This document shows, one piece after another, positions 35,044 through 44,889 of a stretch of 64,000 nt of DNA; positions within the stretch are counted from its first letter, which is position 1; each line of letters opens with the position of its first letter. The position numbers and the translations under genes are program-made. This stretch comes from Lolium rigidum (Eukaryota > Streptophyta > Magnoliopsida > Poales > Poaceae). The notes under the pieces are model-generated. The model made no database searches and had not been told where the DNA came from. It was given only the letters and a program-made list of their open reading frames with translations. The stretch is from the NCBI RefSeq assembly GCF_022539505.1, contig NC_061508.1:39240256-39304255 (forward strand). Reading direction: 5' to 3'.

Positions 35044-36249
35044 TTACGGGTAGACCTCGATGACGGATCGAGCTCCCAGTTTCTTCACAATTTTGTAGTC
35101 TGTGAACCCAGCCTGCATGAATAGCTCACGCCAGTGCTTTTCATCACGTTGACCTCCTCTTGTGTTCACCATCATGAGCATATCAAACAAGAGTTGGGCC
35201 TCAAACATTATTGGTCCTAAGGAAGGTTCAACCACGATTTCGATGATTATTACCTTCCCTCCCTCCTCGCGTGAAGGAATGGCCTTCCTACACTGGGATA
35301 GGATCTTCACACAATCCTCATCACTCCAAAAGTGAAGCACAAGCTACACCAACATTTGAAGTTCACAACATTAGAAGATGACAAAATACTCGTGGTTTGT
35401 AGGTGTTGTAAACCAAAAATTAAGCGTTGTTGATTTGTCATGCCATACCTTGAGCATCACAGCTTGAGATGGTGGGACGGTGTGGAAGAGGTCACCGGCA
35501 ACAAAGTCAATGACATCATGAGCTGGGGCTTTCTCGATCACCTTCGGGAGGTCTAGCACAGTGCATTTGAGGTGCGGGTAAGCCTTGACGAGGGCCCTTG
35601 CCGTGGTTCCATCACCACCGCAACAGTCAGTCAGAGACTCGACCCCCTTAAAGATGTCACCACACTCACGCAGTATGGTGGCAATCCCCAAGTTGTCATG
35701 GGCAGCCAAGCCTTTGTTCACAACGTCGTCAAGCTCCTTGTCAAGGAGTGCCGTCTTCTCATCAAAGAGTGGCACACCATACCTGTCCTCGAAGGGCGAC
35801 GGTACCGGTGGCTCGGTGTCCTTCTTGAACCAGTCGGCCAGCCCCAACGCTGCCTCCGTGTAATGCGGCGAGGTGACACCGAGCACGAAGTACTTCTGGC
35901 TGTGGTGCTCGTCGGCGACGACACCGTGCACCAGCACGCGGGACAGTGGGGTGAGGCGGTACAGCTCCTCGCCGGACTCGGAGTTGTCCGCTGCGAAGAC
36001 ACCCGACGTGACGAGCACGCGCATGAGGCGGCCGAGAAACGGCATCTTAACAGAGGGAAGGGACAGCGCAGACATCAGGTTGGGCAGCGAAGTCACCCCG
36101 CCGAGGTGGTGGATGGTAGTCGGGATCTCAAGCTCGACGGCGCACCGAAGTCCCATGGACGTGAGGTAGTAGAGGCTGTGGCGCCACAGGTCAGCTTGTG
36201 CCTGCAGCAGCTCAGCGTCTGTGGGCATCTCTATGGTATTAGACGCCAT
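35044..36249 (-). CDS. plant O-methyltransferase, COMT family (ZRP4-like), two exons
   Basis: SAM-dependent enzyme predicted to methylate a hydroxyl of a phenolic or related small molecule in the cytosol. Exon 1 is 36249-35449 and exon 2 is 35343-35044, with a 105-bp GT-AG intron; the product is 366 residues, a normal length. Residues 1-110 form the N-terminal dimerisation domain (QADLWRHSLYYLTSMGLRCA). The SAM-binding motif I is at about 208-215 as DCCGGDGT, a variant of the usual DVGGGTG. The catalytic His is H271 in VLHFWSDEDC, and E302 and E306 lie in KVIIIEIVVEP. The end reads YKIVKKLGARSVIEVYP. The start ATG follows a GA-rich leader and TATA box. No frameshift or stop is seen, so it is probably functional. 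The substrate cannot be told from sequence. Confidence 0.93.
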
Positions 36250-36338
36250 TGCTCTCTCTCTCTGCCTTCTCTGATGAGTGTCTAGTTGATATGGGTTGCT
36301 TTGGTAATTCGTTGCTCTAATAGTGTAGCATGCAAGTG

Positions 36339-36346
36339 TTTATATA
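36339..36346 (-). promoter_or_regulatory. TATA box of the O-methyltransferase
   Basis: Minus-strand tatataaa, about 90 bp upstream of the start codon. It is followed by a leader ending in a GA repeat (gagagagagagcaatgg). 36350-36653 is presumed promoter, with nothing else recognised. Confidence 0.7.
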
Positions 36347-36653
36347 GCTGGTAGCCAACTCGTGTAGGCAGCTCAGCCAATAAGTGTTCGTGTGTTTGGT
36401 TAGCTGTGGAAGCCAAAGGTGCCAGCGCAAGGGACCCACACGCGCAACACAAGACTATAAAGTATGGAGTCAGCTTAATTTCAGTATCACGCGACACACA
36501 AGATAGTACAGTATGAGCTTTATATATATCAGAGGTCCACTCTCCCATCCAAAGCCAGGCTCATTTTCTTTATGCAAATTGTGGCATCGATCGAATCGAT
36601 CGGCATCTGATCTTGATGAATTTATTTGGTGGTTGGTAGTACTTGTGGCCAGG

Positions 36654-36683
36654 CACTACGGGAAAAACTGCCGTTGCCGTGCT
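36654..36683 (+). mobile_element. terminus of another CACTA element, cut by the gap
   Basis: CACTACGGGAAAAACTGCCG marks a CACTA terminus whose repeat differs after CACTAC from that of C2 (AAGAAAAGTT). It therefore does not pair with the end across the gap at 36812. Confidence 0.65.
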
Positions 36684-36783
36684 NNNNNNNNNNNNNNNNN
36701 NNNNNNNNNNNNNNNNNNNNNNNNNNNNNNNNNNNNNNNNNNNNNNNNNNNNNNNNNNNNNNNNNNNNNNNNNNNNNNNNNNN
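36684..36783. other. assembly gap, 100 N
   Basis: Exactly 100 Ns between two unrelated CACTA ends. Confidence 0.99.
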
Positions 36784-36812
36784 CGTTGTCTATCAGAACT
36801 TTTCTTGTAGTG
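36784..36812 (+). mobile_element. CACTA element C2, other end
   Basis: Ends aacttttcttgtagtg, the exact inverse of the 16-base terminus CACTACAAGAAAAGTT at 18497. The TSD copy att is at 36813-36815. Confidence 0.8.
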
Positions 36813-37737
36813 ATTGGGCCGCTAACTAAAGCCATGAATCATGGTGGAAGTTTCAGTTTTGGACATATATCCTCAATCTCATATGAGAATAATAATTGTT
36901 GCCACATGCTTATGCATTAAAGAGGAGTCCATTATTTGTTGTTCATGTTGTCCCGGTATGGATGTCTAAGTTGAGAATAATCAAAAGCGAGAAATCCAAA
37001 ATGCGAGCTTTCTCCTTAGACCTTTGTACAGGCGGCATGGAGGTACCCCTTTGTGACACTTGGTTGAAACATGTGTATTGCGATGATCCGGTAGTCCAAG
37101 CTGATTAGGACAAGGTTCGGGCACTATTAGTATACTATGCATGAGGCTTGCAACTTGTAAGATATAATTTACATAACTCATATGCTTTATTACTACCGTT
37201 GACAAAATTGTTTCATGTTTTCAAAATAAAAGCTCTAGCACAAATATAGCAATCGATGCTTTCCTCTTTGAAGGACCTTTCTTTTACTTTTATTGTTGAG
37301 TCGGTTTACCTATCTCTCTCCACCTCAAGAAGCAAACACTTGTGTGAACTGTGCATTGATTCCTACATACTTGCATATTGCACTTGTTATATTACTTTAC
37401 ATTGACACTATCCATGAGATATACATGTTATAAGTTGAAAGCAACCGCTGAAACTTAATCTTCCTTTGTGTTGCTTCAATACCTTTACTTTGATTTATTG
37501 CTTTATGAGTTAACTCTTATGCAAGACTTATTGATGCTTGTCTTGAAGTACTATTCATGAAAAGTCTTTGCTTTATGATTCATTTGTTTACTCATGTCAT
37601 TACCTTTGTTTTGATCGCTGCATTCATTACATATGTTTACAATAGTATGATCAAGATTATGATGGCATGTCACTCCGTAAATTATCCTTGTTATCGTTTA
37701 CTCGCTCGGGACGAGCAGTAACTAAGCTTGGGGATGC
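36813..37737 (+). mobile_element. Gypsy G3 interior, 3' part
   Basis: Continues the non-coding G3 tail from the C2 site (attgggccgctaactaaagc) to the polypurine tract aagcttggggatgc at 37724-37737, then the 3' LTR. Homologous sequence on the opposite strand is in G1 (48100-49030), where the C2 site is empty. Confidence 0.85.
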
Positions 37738-39805
37738 TGATACGTCCCCGACGTATCGATAATTTCTTATGTTACATGCTACATTATTGATGATATCTAC
37801 ATGTTTTATACACATTATATGTCGTATTTATGCATTTTCACGGAACTAACCTATTAACAAGATGCCGAAGAGCCGATTGTCTGTTTTCTGTCGTTTTTGG
37901 TTTCAGAAATCCTAGTAAGGAAATATTCTCGGAATTGGACGAAATCAACGCCCAGGGTCCTATTTTTGCACGAAGCTTCCAGAAGACCGAGGGGGAAAGG
38001 AAGTGGGGCCACGAGGCGCCGCCACACTAGGGCGGCGCGGCCCAGCCCTTGGCCGCGCGGCCCTGGTGTGTGGGGCCCTCGTGTGGCCTCCCGCGTTGCC
38101 CTTCCGCCTACTTAAAGTCTTCGTCGCGAAACCCTCCGTACCGAGAGCCACGATACGGAAAACCTTCCGGAGACGCCGCCGCCACGAATCCCATCTCGGG
38201 GGATTCAGGAGATCGCCTCCGGCACCCTCGCCGGAGAGGGGAATCATCTCCCGGAGGACTCTTCATCGCCATGATCGCCTCCGGAGTGATGAGTGAGTAG
38301 TTCACCCCTCGGACTATGGGTCCATAGCAGTAGCTAGATGGTCGTCTTCTCCTTATGTGCTTCATTGTCGGATCTTGTGAGCTGCCTAACATGATCAAGA
38401 TCATCTATCCGTAATACTATATGTTGTGTTTGTCGGGATCCGATGGATAGAGAATACTATGTTATGGTGATTATCAATCTATTACCTATGTGTTGTTTAT
38501 GATCTTGCATGCTCTCCGTTATTAGTAGAGGCTCGGCCAAGTTTTTGCTCTTAACTCCAAGAGGGAGTATTTATGCTCGATAGTGGGTTCATGCCTCCAT
38601 TAAATCCGGGACAAGTGACGGAAAGTTCTAAGGTTGTGGATGTGCTCGTTGCCACTAGGGATAAAACATTGATGCTATGTCTAAGGATGTAGTTGTTGAT
38701 TACATTACGCACCATACTTAATGCAATTGTCTCGTTGCTTGCAACTTAATACTGGAAGGGGTTCGGATGATAACCTCGAAGGTGGACTTTTTAGGCATAG
38801 ATGCATGCTGGATGGCGGTCTATGTACTTTGTCGTAATGCCCCGATTAAATCTCACTATATTTATCATATCATGTATATGCATTGTTATGCCCTTTTCTA
38901 TTTGTCAATTGCCCGACTGTAATTTGTTCACCCAACATGCTTTTATCTTATGGGAGAGACACCTCTAGTGAACTGTGGACCCCGGTCCTATTCTTTACAT
39001 CGCATACAATCTACTGCAATACTTGTTTTACTGTTTACTTCGCAAACAATCATCTTCCACACAATACGGTTAATCCTTTGTTACAGCCAATGTTAAGGAA
39101 ATCGGTAATCGTTAACTGCTCGGCCGGCTTGGGAGTAGCGATTAATCAGAATTCGGACGATTAACTGATTTAATCGGTCGGCTATTAATCGGTGCAACCT
39201 ACATAAATTAGCACTTAAAACAATTTATATAATAAAAATAATAGTGTATGAGCCTCTATATGTCTCTCCCTACTTCTCTAAAGCCTAAAATCCTAGAAAA
39301 ATATTGTAAATCTACTTTATTAGGGAGGGGTAGCGCCTGTATTAGTGATATGCATTGAAAATATTGTAACTTTTTTGACCAAGTGTGGTAGTTAATCGGG
39401 AAAATACCTAGTAATCGGACTTTCGGACTAATTAATCGGGCTAAAGGATTAACACGAGAGATTAATGGTAATCGACACGGTCAAGCCCCTAGTAGCGATT
39501 AATCGGCCTAGTAATCGTTGAATCGGCCTAGTTTTTGAACAGTGGTTACAGCAAGCCGGTGAGATTGACAACCTCATTGTTTCGTTGGGGCAAAGTACTT
39601 TGGTTGTGTTGTGCAGGTTCCACGTTGGCGCCGGAATCCCTGGTGTTGCGCCGCATCACATTTCGCCACCATCAACCTTCAACGTGCTTCTTGGCTCCTC
39701 CTGGTTCGATTAAACCTTGGTTTCTTTCTGAGGGAAAACTTGCTGCTGTGCGCATCATACCTTCCTCTTGGGGTTCCCAACGAACGTGTGAGTTACACGC
39801 CATCA
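37738..39805 (+). repeat. Gypsy G3 3' LTR, containing a hAT-type MITE
   Basis: Begins tgatacgtccccgacgtatc and ends gttacacgccatca; the TSD copy gcggt is at 39806-39810. Without the MITE and its TSD it is about 1603 bp, matching the 1601-bp partner at 22535-24135. Confidence 0.92.
39088..39544. mobile_element. hAT-type MITE in the G3 LTR
   Basis: A 457-bp insertion flanked by the exact 8-bp duplication gttacagc at 39080-39087 and 39545-39552. The ends are caatgttaa and, reversed, cactgttca, a short imperfect inverted repeat of hAT style. It has no coding capacity and is full of gattaatcgg-type words. The intact partner LTR gives the empty site. Confidence 0.85.
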
Positions 39806-39810
39806 GCGGT

Positions 39811-42072
39811 GCAGCGGCCTTGCCTTTAGGCTCCGCCGGTGGCGGTTGAGGCATAGACTCTCCCAGCAGTTTCTTGTGGCGGCTTGTTGTGGCGGTGACG
39901 ACGGGAGGAGCTGCCCTCCGAGCGAGCGGCCGGACGATTGGTCTGCCGGATGATCGAGGAGGCGCCGGTGGAGCGACCCCCAAGACGGATCCGGGTCTTT
40001 GGCCATACCATGGTATAGCCATGGCGCTTCTCAAGCGTCGAGTGCTCGTCGGCTCCCTCGGGCTGTATTGAGGGGTCCATGTCTTCGCACCCCGGCAACA
40101 CCCGACCCAAAGTGACCTTCAGGACGTTGGAGTCCATAGCCACGGTGTGCAACGTGGTGCTCTTCGGTTGTATGATCATTCCCGTGGCAACATCCTTCAA
40201 CTCGCCGCCGGCGCGCGCAGTGAAGGAGCACGCAAGGAGTGTCCCGAGTAATGTTGGGCATCATTAATTAGATAGCCGGGTATCAAAACGCATGAAGGAG
40301 ATGGCATGGAATAACTAATTAGTTAAGTACCTTGGTGATGGCGTTGAGCTGTGCTAATGTGGAGACAGTGGCGGCCGGCCTATCAATCTTCTGCGGCTCG
40401 GGTGCATTATGAAGAACCACCGCCGCCGGCTGCGCCTTGGTAGCCTCGGCAGGAGCGGGGGGCACCGGTTCATCCAACTCCATCGGCTGCCCCACGGCGA
40501 TGGTGGGCGGCGGGGTAACCAGATCCGGAGATGGCGACGCGTTGAAGATCGAGTTGCTGGCCCCGGCGCTAGGCACTTTTATCGGCCCCACCTGACCGGC
40601 CGCATTCCACGCAGCTATCCCCTCGAGGACTCGAGGGGGCAGGAAATCGCGGAGCTTCTTCTCGAAAAGCTTGTCCACCTCTTCTTTGTCCATCGAGTTT
40701 GCTGTTTTTCCTCGAGCATGGAGACCTTCTTCCTCAGCTCTTCCAGCTCGGCTTTATCCTCTGATGACATCGCGCTCCTCCTTCTCTTCTTGCTGCTTTC
40801 CTCTTTGTAGTACTCGCGAAACTTCATGCTTGTACCAAAGCCGCAAACACGTCCAGCCGACGTCGGCGGCTTGGATATTGGCCTCTCCTTGTGGATATTC
40901 AACGACCTATTGAAAGGCGTGTCCCACGGCTCCGTCGAGCCCTGGGACGACGATTCGGCCTCGGGGCGATCGGCCGCCGCCAACTGCTCGTTCTGCAGAC
41001 AAGGATAGGGTGAACACATTTAGGGAATTGCATTCACGTCATATATGTAATATGTGCAGCAATGGACCGCGCGAGTAAATTCCCTTACCAGCTTTTCCTC
41101 GAACTTCTTCACGTCGTCATGCTCGGTAACGAATTCCATTGTAGTCCTGTCCAGAGTGTAGCGGGCCCGGACAAAGTACCTCACCTGCAGGTTGGTCATT
41201 TTCAACCATGGGTTCGGTTTCCCAAGCATGTGCAAGTTCTTCGTCCTCCTTTTCCCAAATGGGAATCTTTCCTCTATAACCGCCGCTTCCAAGGTGATGT
41301 GCTCCTAAGTTGAGCTCATGCATTTGTCTACCCCACTCCGTCCATGCTTTCGCATCCTCGCTTTCCGCTTGCTCCTTGAATATCCGGAACTCGCTTCATC
41401 GAGCATCGGCTCACCCTTCTTAATACTCTCAAAGCTTTCACCTTTGTCGATCTTGGCCTTCACCCGGCTTTTCCAGCTGCTTAGGGCGTTGCTCATCTTC
41501 GTGATGGCCAATCTATTCACCGGGTTGGATCTTTCCAAGTTATTGTATGACGCCGGGAACGTGTACTGTCGGTGAAGCTTCCGAAGGCAGAGCTCGACCA
41601 AATGCTCATTGCCTTCACCTCGGAGATTCACCGTGTTGATCGACATGCTTTCCCGGACAATGCACCCGAGTTGCATGCCGTACCAAGCGGCAACATCCAA
41701 AGGCTCCTTTGGCTGCCCACTTTCGGAGAACAATGTGATCTCGCTCGTGGAGTTGGCGAGCACCGTCGGCTTCCGATCCTTTCGCGGCTTCTTCTTCTTC
41801 TTAGCAGCCGGGTTGCCGCTGCCGTCAGCCTCCCCGACGCCGTCACCCCCCGTGTGGTCGCTGCCATCGGTGGTGGGTTCATACTCCTCCTCCTCCCCGG
41901 CTTCAGTCATCTGACGGTCAGCTCCGACTTCCTCCGCCGCCAAGTCCACCTCCTCCTCCTCTTGTCGCTGGGAGGGGCCGAATTCCCAGAACTCGACGTT
42001 CGCCGCTCTGGCTTCCTCTTCGAGGGTCATGGCGGCCTTAGAAGTCCCGGCCACGTTGTCGTTGGCCGACAT
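39811..42072 (-). pseudogene. C1 second gene, N-terminal and middle parts (TnpA-like, DUF8039-like)
   Basis: Starts ATG at 42072 with a long acidic region, then a basic segment (PAAKKKKKPRKDRKP). A domain typical of plant Ptta/En/Spm second genes follows (NPVNRLAITKMSNALSSW, ELNLGAHHLG, FPFGKRRTKNLHMLGKPNPW, TMEFVTEHDDVKKFEEKL). An intron fits at 40993-41088. Next come EYYKEESSKKRRRSA, a coiled-coil (ELEELRKKVSMLEEK), a Pro-rich linker, and at 40200-39930 a DUF8039-like domain (MIIQPKSTTLHTVAMD, LEKRHGYTMVWPK). Frameshifts lie near 41325, 41275 and 40690. G3 interrupts it at 39806; the rest is 24141-25671. TnpA-type proteins bind the subterminal motifs; that role here is inferred. Confidence 0.7.
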
Positions 42073-42099
42073 ATTTGCAATTTCTATAAAGAAGAGGAT

Positions 42100-44100
42100 G
42101 AAATCTATTAGTACAATTGTCGGCCGGAAAATTCGGCATGACCTTTGCTAATTTTTGGACATAGGAGCCCCATTTCTCAACCGAAACGGAAGTGAATCAA
42201 CGTTTCGGGAGAAATGGGCAGCTCATTTGAAGTCCCTGCAACATTTCACATAAAAATATACCACAGGTCCATACACACAACACCAATTCACAGCAACCAA
42301 GCAACAGCTAGCACCATGCACTGCAACAGCAGCAGCCACCAACAGCACCAGCATGCAACAGCACCAGCATGCAACAGCCAAGCATGCACCAGCACCAGCA
42401 TGCAACACAGCACCTGTCCTGGAAATGACTTGCTTCTCTGACTTCATTTTATGAGAGCATATAATTTCAGTAAGCAATGTTACTAAATGACTTAATGCAA
42501 AATATATAACCAGTATACCAATTGACAGAATTATCAAGGATGCAGCATTACCAGGCAAGATTAGCAAGATTAGCATTACTAGGCAAGATTAGCAAATATA
42601 TTTCAGAGTTACAGAGTTACAGTATGAAGTAAAAATGCCAAAAAAATATAATGTGTGTGCGTACTGTAGCATAGCAGATATACTGTAGCATATCAAATAT
42701 CAGATATATACCAAAAAGGAAAATCTTGGCCCTCATATTCATCAAGATATATACCACTACTGCCACTACTCCCCTGGATCAATTGTCTGGTGACAGTAAT
42801 TGACTTATGCATTCAAATGCACAAGAAAGTGTTCACTACGAGATGATCTCAAGAACATGCTTTGTGGTCATGTTCTATAAATGTAGTGCCTTCTATGACA
42901 ATGCTCTCTGGTTCATTTAAATCTATAAATGTAGTGCCTTCTATGACAATGCTCTCTGGTTCATTTAAATCTATAAATGTACATGGTTCTCTGGTTCATT
43001 TAGTTTAGCAGTAGCTATAGTAGTAGGGGCTTTTTATGCTATGGTTTATGATGAAAATAAAAAACTAGACACTAGGCAGTATGTTAGTTCTTCATTAAAT
43101 GAAAATGAAAATGGTTTTGCTAGCTGCCCTGTGACTTCTTCTGGTTCAATTCATTCTTTTAAATTAGAGTAACAATTAAGCTCTCTGGTTTGAAACTAAA
43201 CCAATTTTAAAATGAAATGCAGTAGGTTTAGTAGTCATTTTTATGCTCTGGTTCATAAAATGCTACCAGATATTCTAACAATTTTTGCAAGGAGTAGAAC
43301 ATGACCAATCTCTGGATATCTTTCTTTCTGCTACAAAGAATGTTGCTAGCTATCAAGAACATGCTTTGTGGTCATGCACCAAACTAAAATCATGTAGACC
43401 AAATCAACCTTACTTTAAGATTCAACCTTACTTTAGGATATGAGAAAGGCTAGGGTTATCACATAGTAAATGGATGAAACATCTATAGAAAGGAAAATGG
43501 CTGAATGTTCATTAAATCAATGTCCATTAAATCAATGTCCCGATAAACTTGGTCAGTTACAAAAATGCTAGGGTTATCACATAGTAAATGGATGAAACAT
43601 CCAAGTGTCAAAACAAAAACAAGATGATGGCGGAGGCGGTTGCGCGAGGGCAAAATCTACAAGGAGAAGCCCTCCATGGCGGCGGCGGCTGCTGCTTGGG
43701 ATCACGGCGGATGTATGCGTGCGTGCGCTCCCGGCGGCGCTGGCCTAGGGCTTGAAGCCGCCGGGGTGTAGGAGTTTGGGGAGGGAGCGAGGCGGAGGCG
43801 GAAGCTTACCACAGGGAAGGCGCGGTGGTCGTCGGCGAGGCGAGGGCGCGGGCGTGGGCGGCGCTCCTCCTACTGCTCCTCCGGGCGGGCGCGGGCGGCG
43901 CTCCTCCTCCTCCGGGCGCGGGCGGCGCTCCTCCTGCTCCTCCGGGTGCGGGCGGTGACGGTATGGCGAGGGCAGCGGCGGTGGCGAGGCGAGAGAAGCG
44001 GTGCGAGGGCAGCGGTCGGGCGGCGGTTGAGGGCAGCGGTCGTCGACGAGGAGATTGTGTGGTTGGGGAAGAAAGTGAGAAGAGGGGAACGGTATATGGC
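42100..44100. repeat. C1 non-coding leader with short direct repeats
   Basis: Between the second gene and the internal motif array. It contains a cagcaccagcatgcaac-type repeat (about 42300-42420), a near-exact 48-bp tandem duplication starting tctataaatgtagtgccttc (about 42863-42972), two copies of gctagggttatcacatagta (43450 and 43567), and a GC-rich block of gctcctcc/gcgggcgg repeats (43820-43960). Open frames in the GC block are Pro/Arg/Ala-rich on both strands and are not called as genes. Confidence 0.7.
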
Positions 44101-44104
44101 TAAG

Positions 44105-44350
44105 TGCCACAATTCTGTGGCGCACCAAATCCTACATGCGCCACAGAATCTTGAAATTCTGTGGCGCATGTAGGATTTGGTGCGCCACAGAATTTTGGCC
44201 ATATAGTGTGGCAAGAGAATACTTCGGGGTAGAGTGTGGGTTCTGAAATATGGCCAAGTGTGGAAATTCTGTGGCGCATTAAAGCCATAATGCGCCACAG
44301 AATTTAAAGATTCTGTGGCGCATGTTGGCTTTGGTGCGCCACAGAAATTC
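44105..44350. promoter_or_regulatory. internal C1 array of paired gtggcgca motifs, palindromic
   Basis: Four pairs of gtggcgca/tgcgccac with 12-base spacers. The first two pairs are exact inverted copies of each other, forming a long hairpin-capable palindrome at about 44113-44196. Located upstream of the second gene and its leader, as the terminal array lies upstream of tnp2. Confidence 0.75.
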
Positions 44351-44389
44351 CACACTTAGCCATATTTCTAAATCCCTGCATCATATATA

Positions 44390-44625
44390 CTACCTCCGAT
44401 TCAAGGAATAAGGCGTCCTCGTTTTACGTGCTTTTTGTTTGACTAAGAATTACTTCAAATATATAAAGATTGTTTGTATGAAATTAACATCATTAGAAAG
44501 TGTTTTTCAATACTAATCCAATGATACTAATTACATATAATATAACCGAGATTTTGTTGCTTAATTTTTATGGTCAAAGTTCGCCTTGGAATACGCGTGC
44601 GCCTTATTCCTTGGGACGGAGGTAG
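44390..44625. mobile_element. Stowaway-type MITE
   Basis: Inverted ends ctacctccgattcaaggaat and, reversed, ctacctccgtcccaaggaat, flanked by TA at 44388-44389 and 44626-44627. Length 236 bp. Confidence 0.9.
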
Positions 44626-44749
44626 TATTAGCTAGTGTTTTATTAATTTTTAATAGTATTTCCTTTAATACATTCCTAGTGTATTATTCCAAGAAATAAA
44701 TGAAGGTTCAATTATGCAAGTTAATTAATATAGATAATTCAAAAAAAAT

Positions 44750-44825
44750 CACCACACATCCACACACACACATGCATGTATGGATGCTTGTGTGTCGTGC
44801 ACACACATATACACACATGTGTTTT
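44750..44825. repeat. CA/TG-rich simple repeat
   Basis: Imperfect cacaca and tgtgtg runs with catgcatg, just downstream of the tnp2 stop. Confidence 0.8.
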
Positions 44826-44889
44826 TTCCAAAGTACATAGTACACAAAAAAAGCCACAATTGAACTTCTCGGTTTCGATCGGTGGCTAG

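Noticed and set aside
35572..36285. Long plus-strand open frame opposite the O-methyltransferase
   Set aside because: It is a shadow of the real minus-strand exon 1, with no family signature.
18251..36683. True chromosomal inversion, for example by alternative CACTA transposition
   Set aside because: Possible in principle, but both breakpoints fall on 100-N placeholders, so a mis-oriented contig is the simpler reading; kept as an alternative in the finding.
43745..44128. Pro/Arg-rich open frames in the C1 leader
   Set aside because: They arise from gctcctcc/gcgggcgg repeats and are open on both strands.
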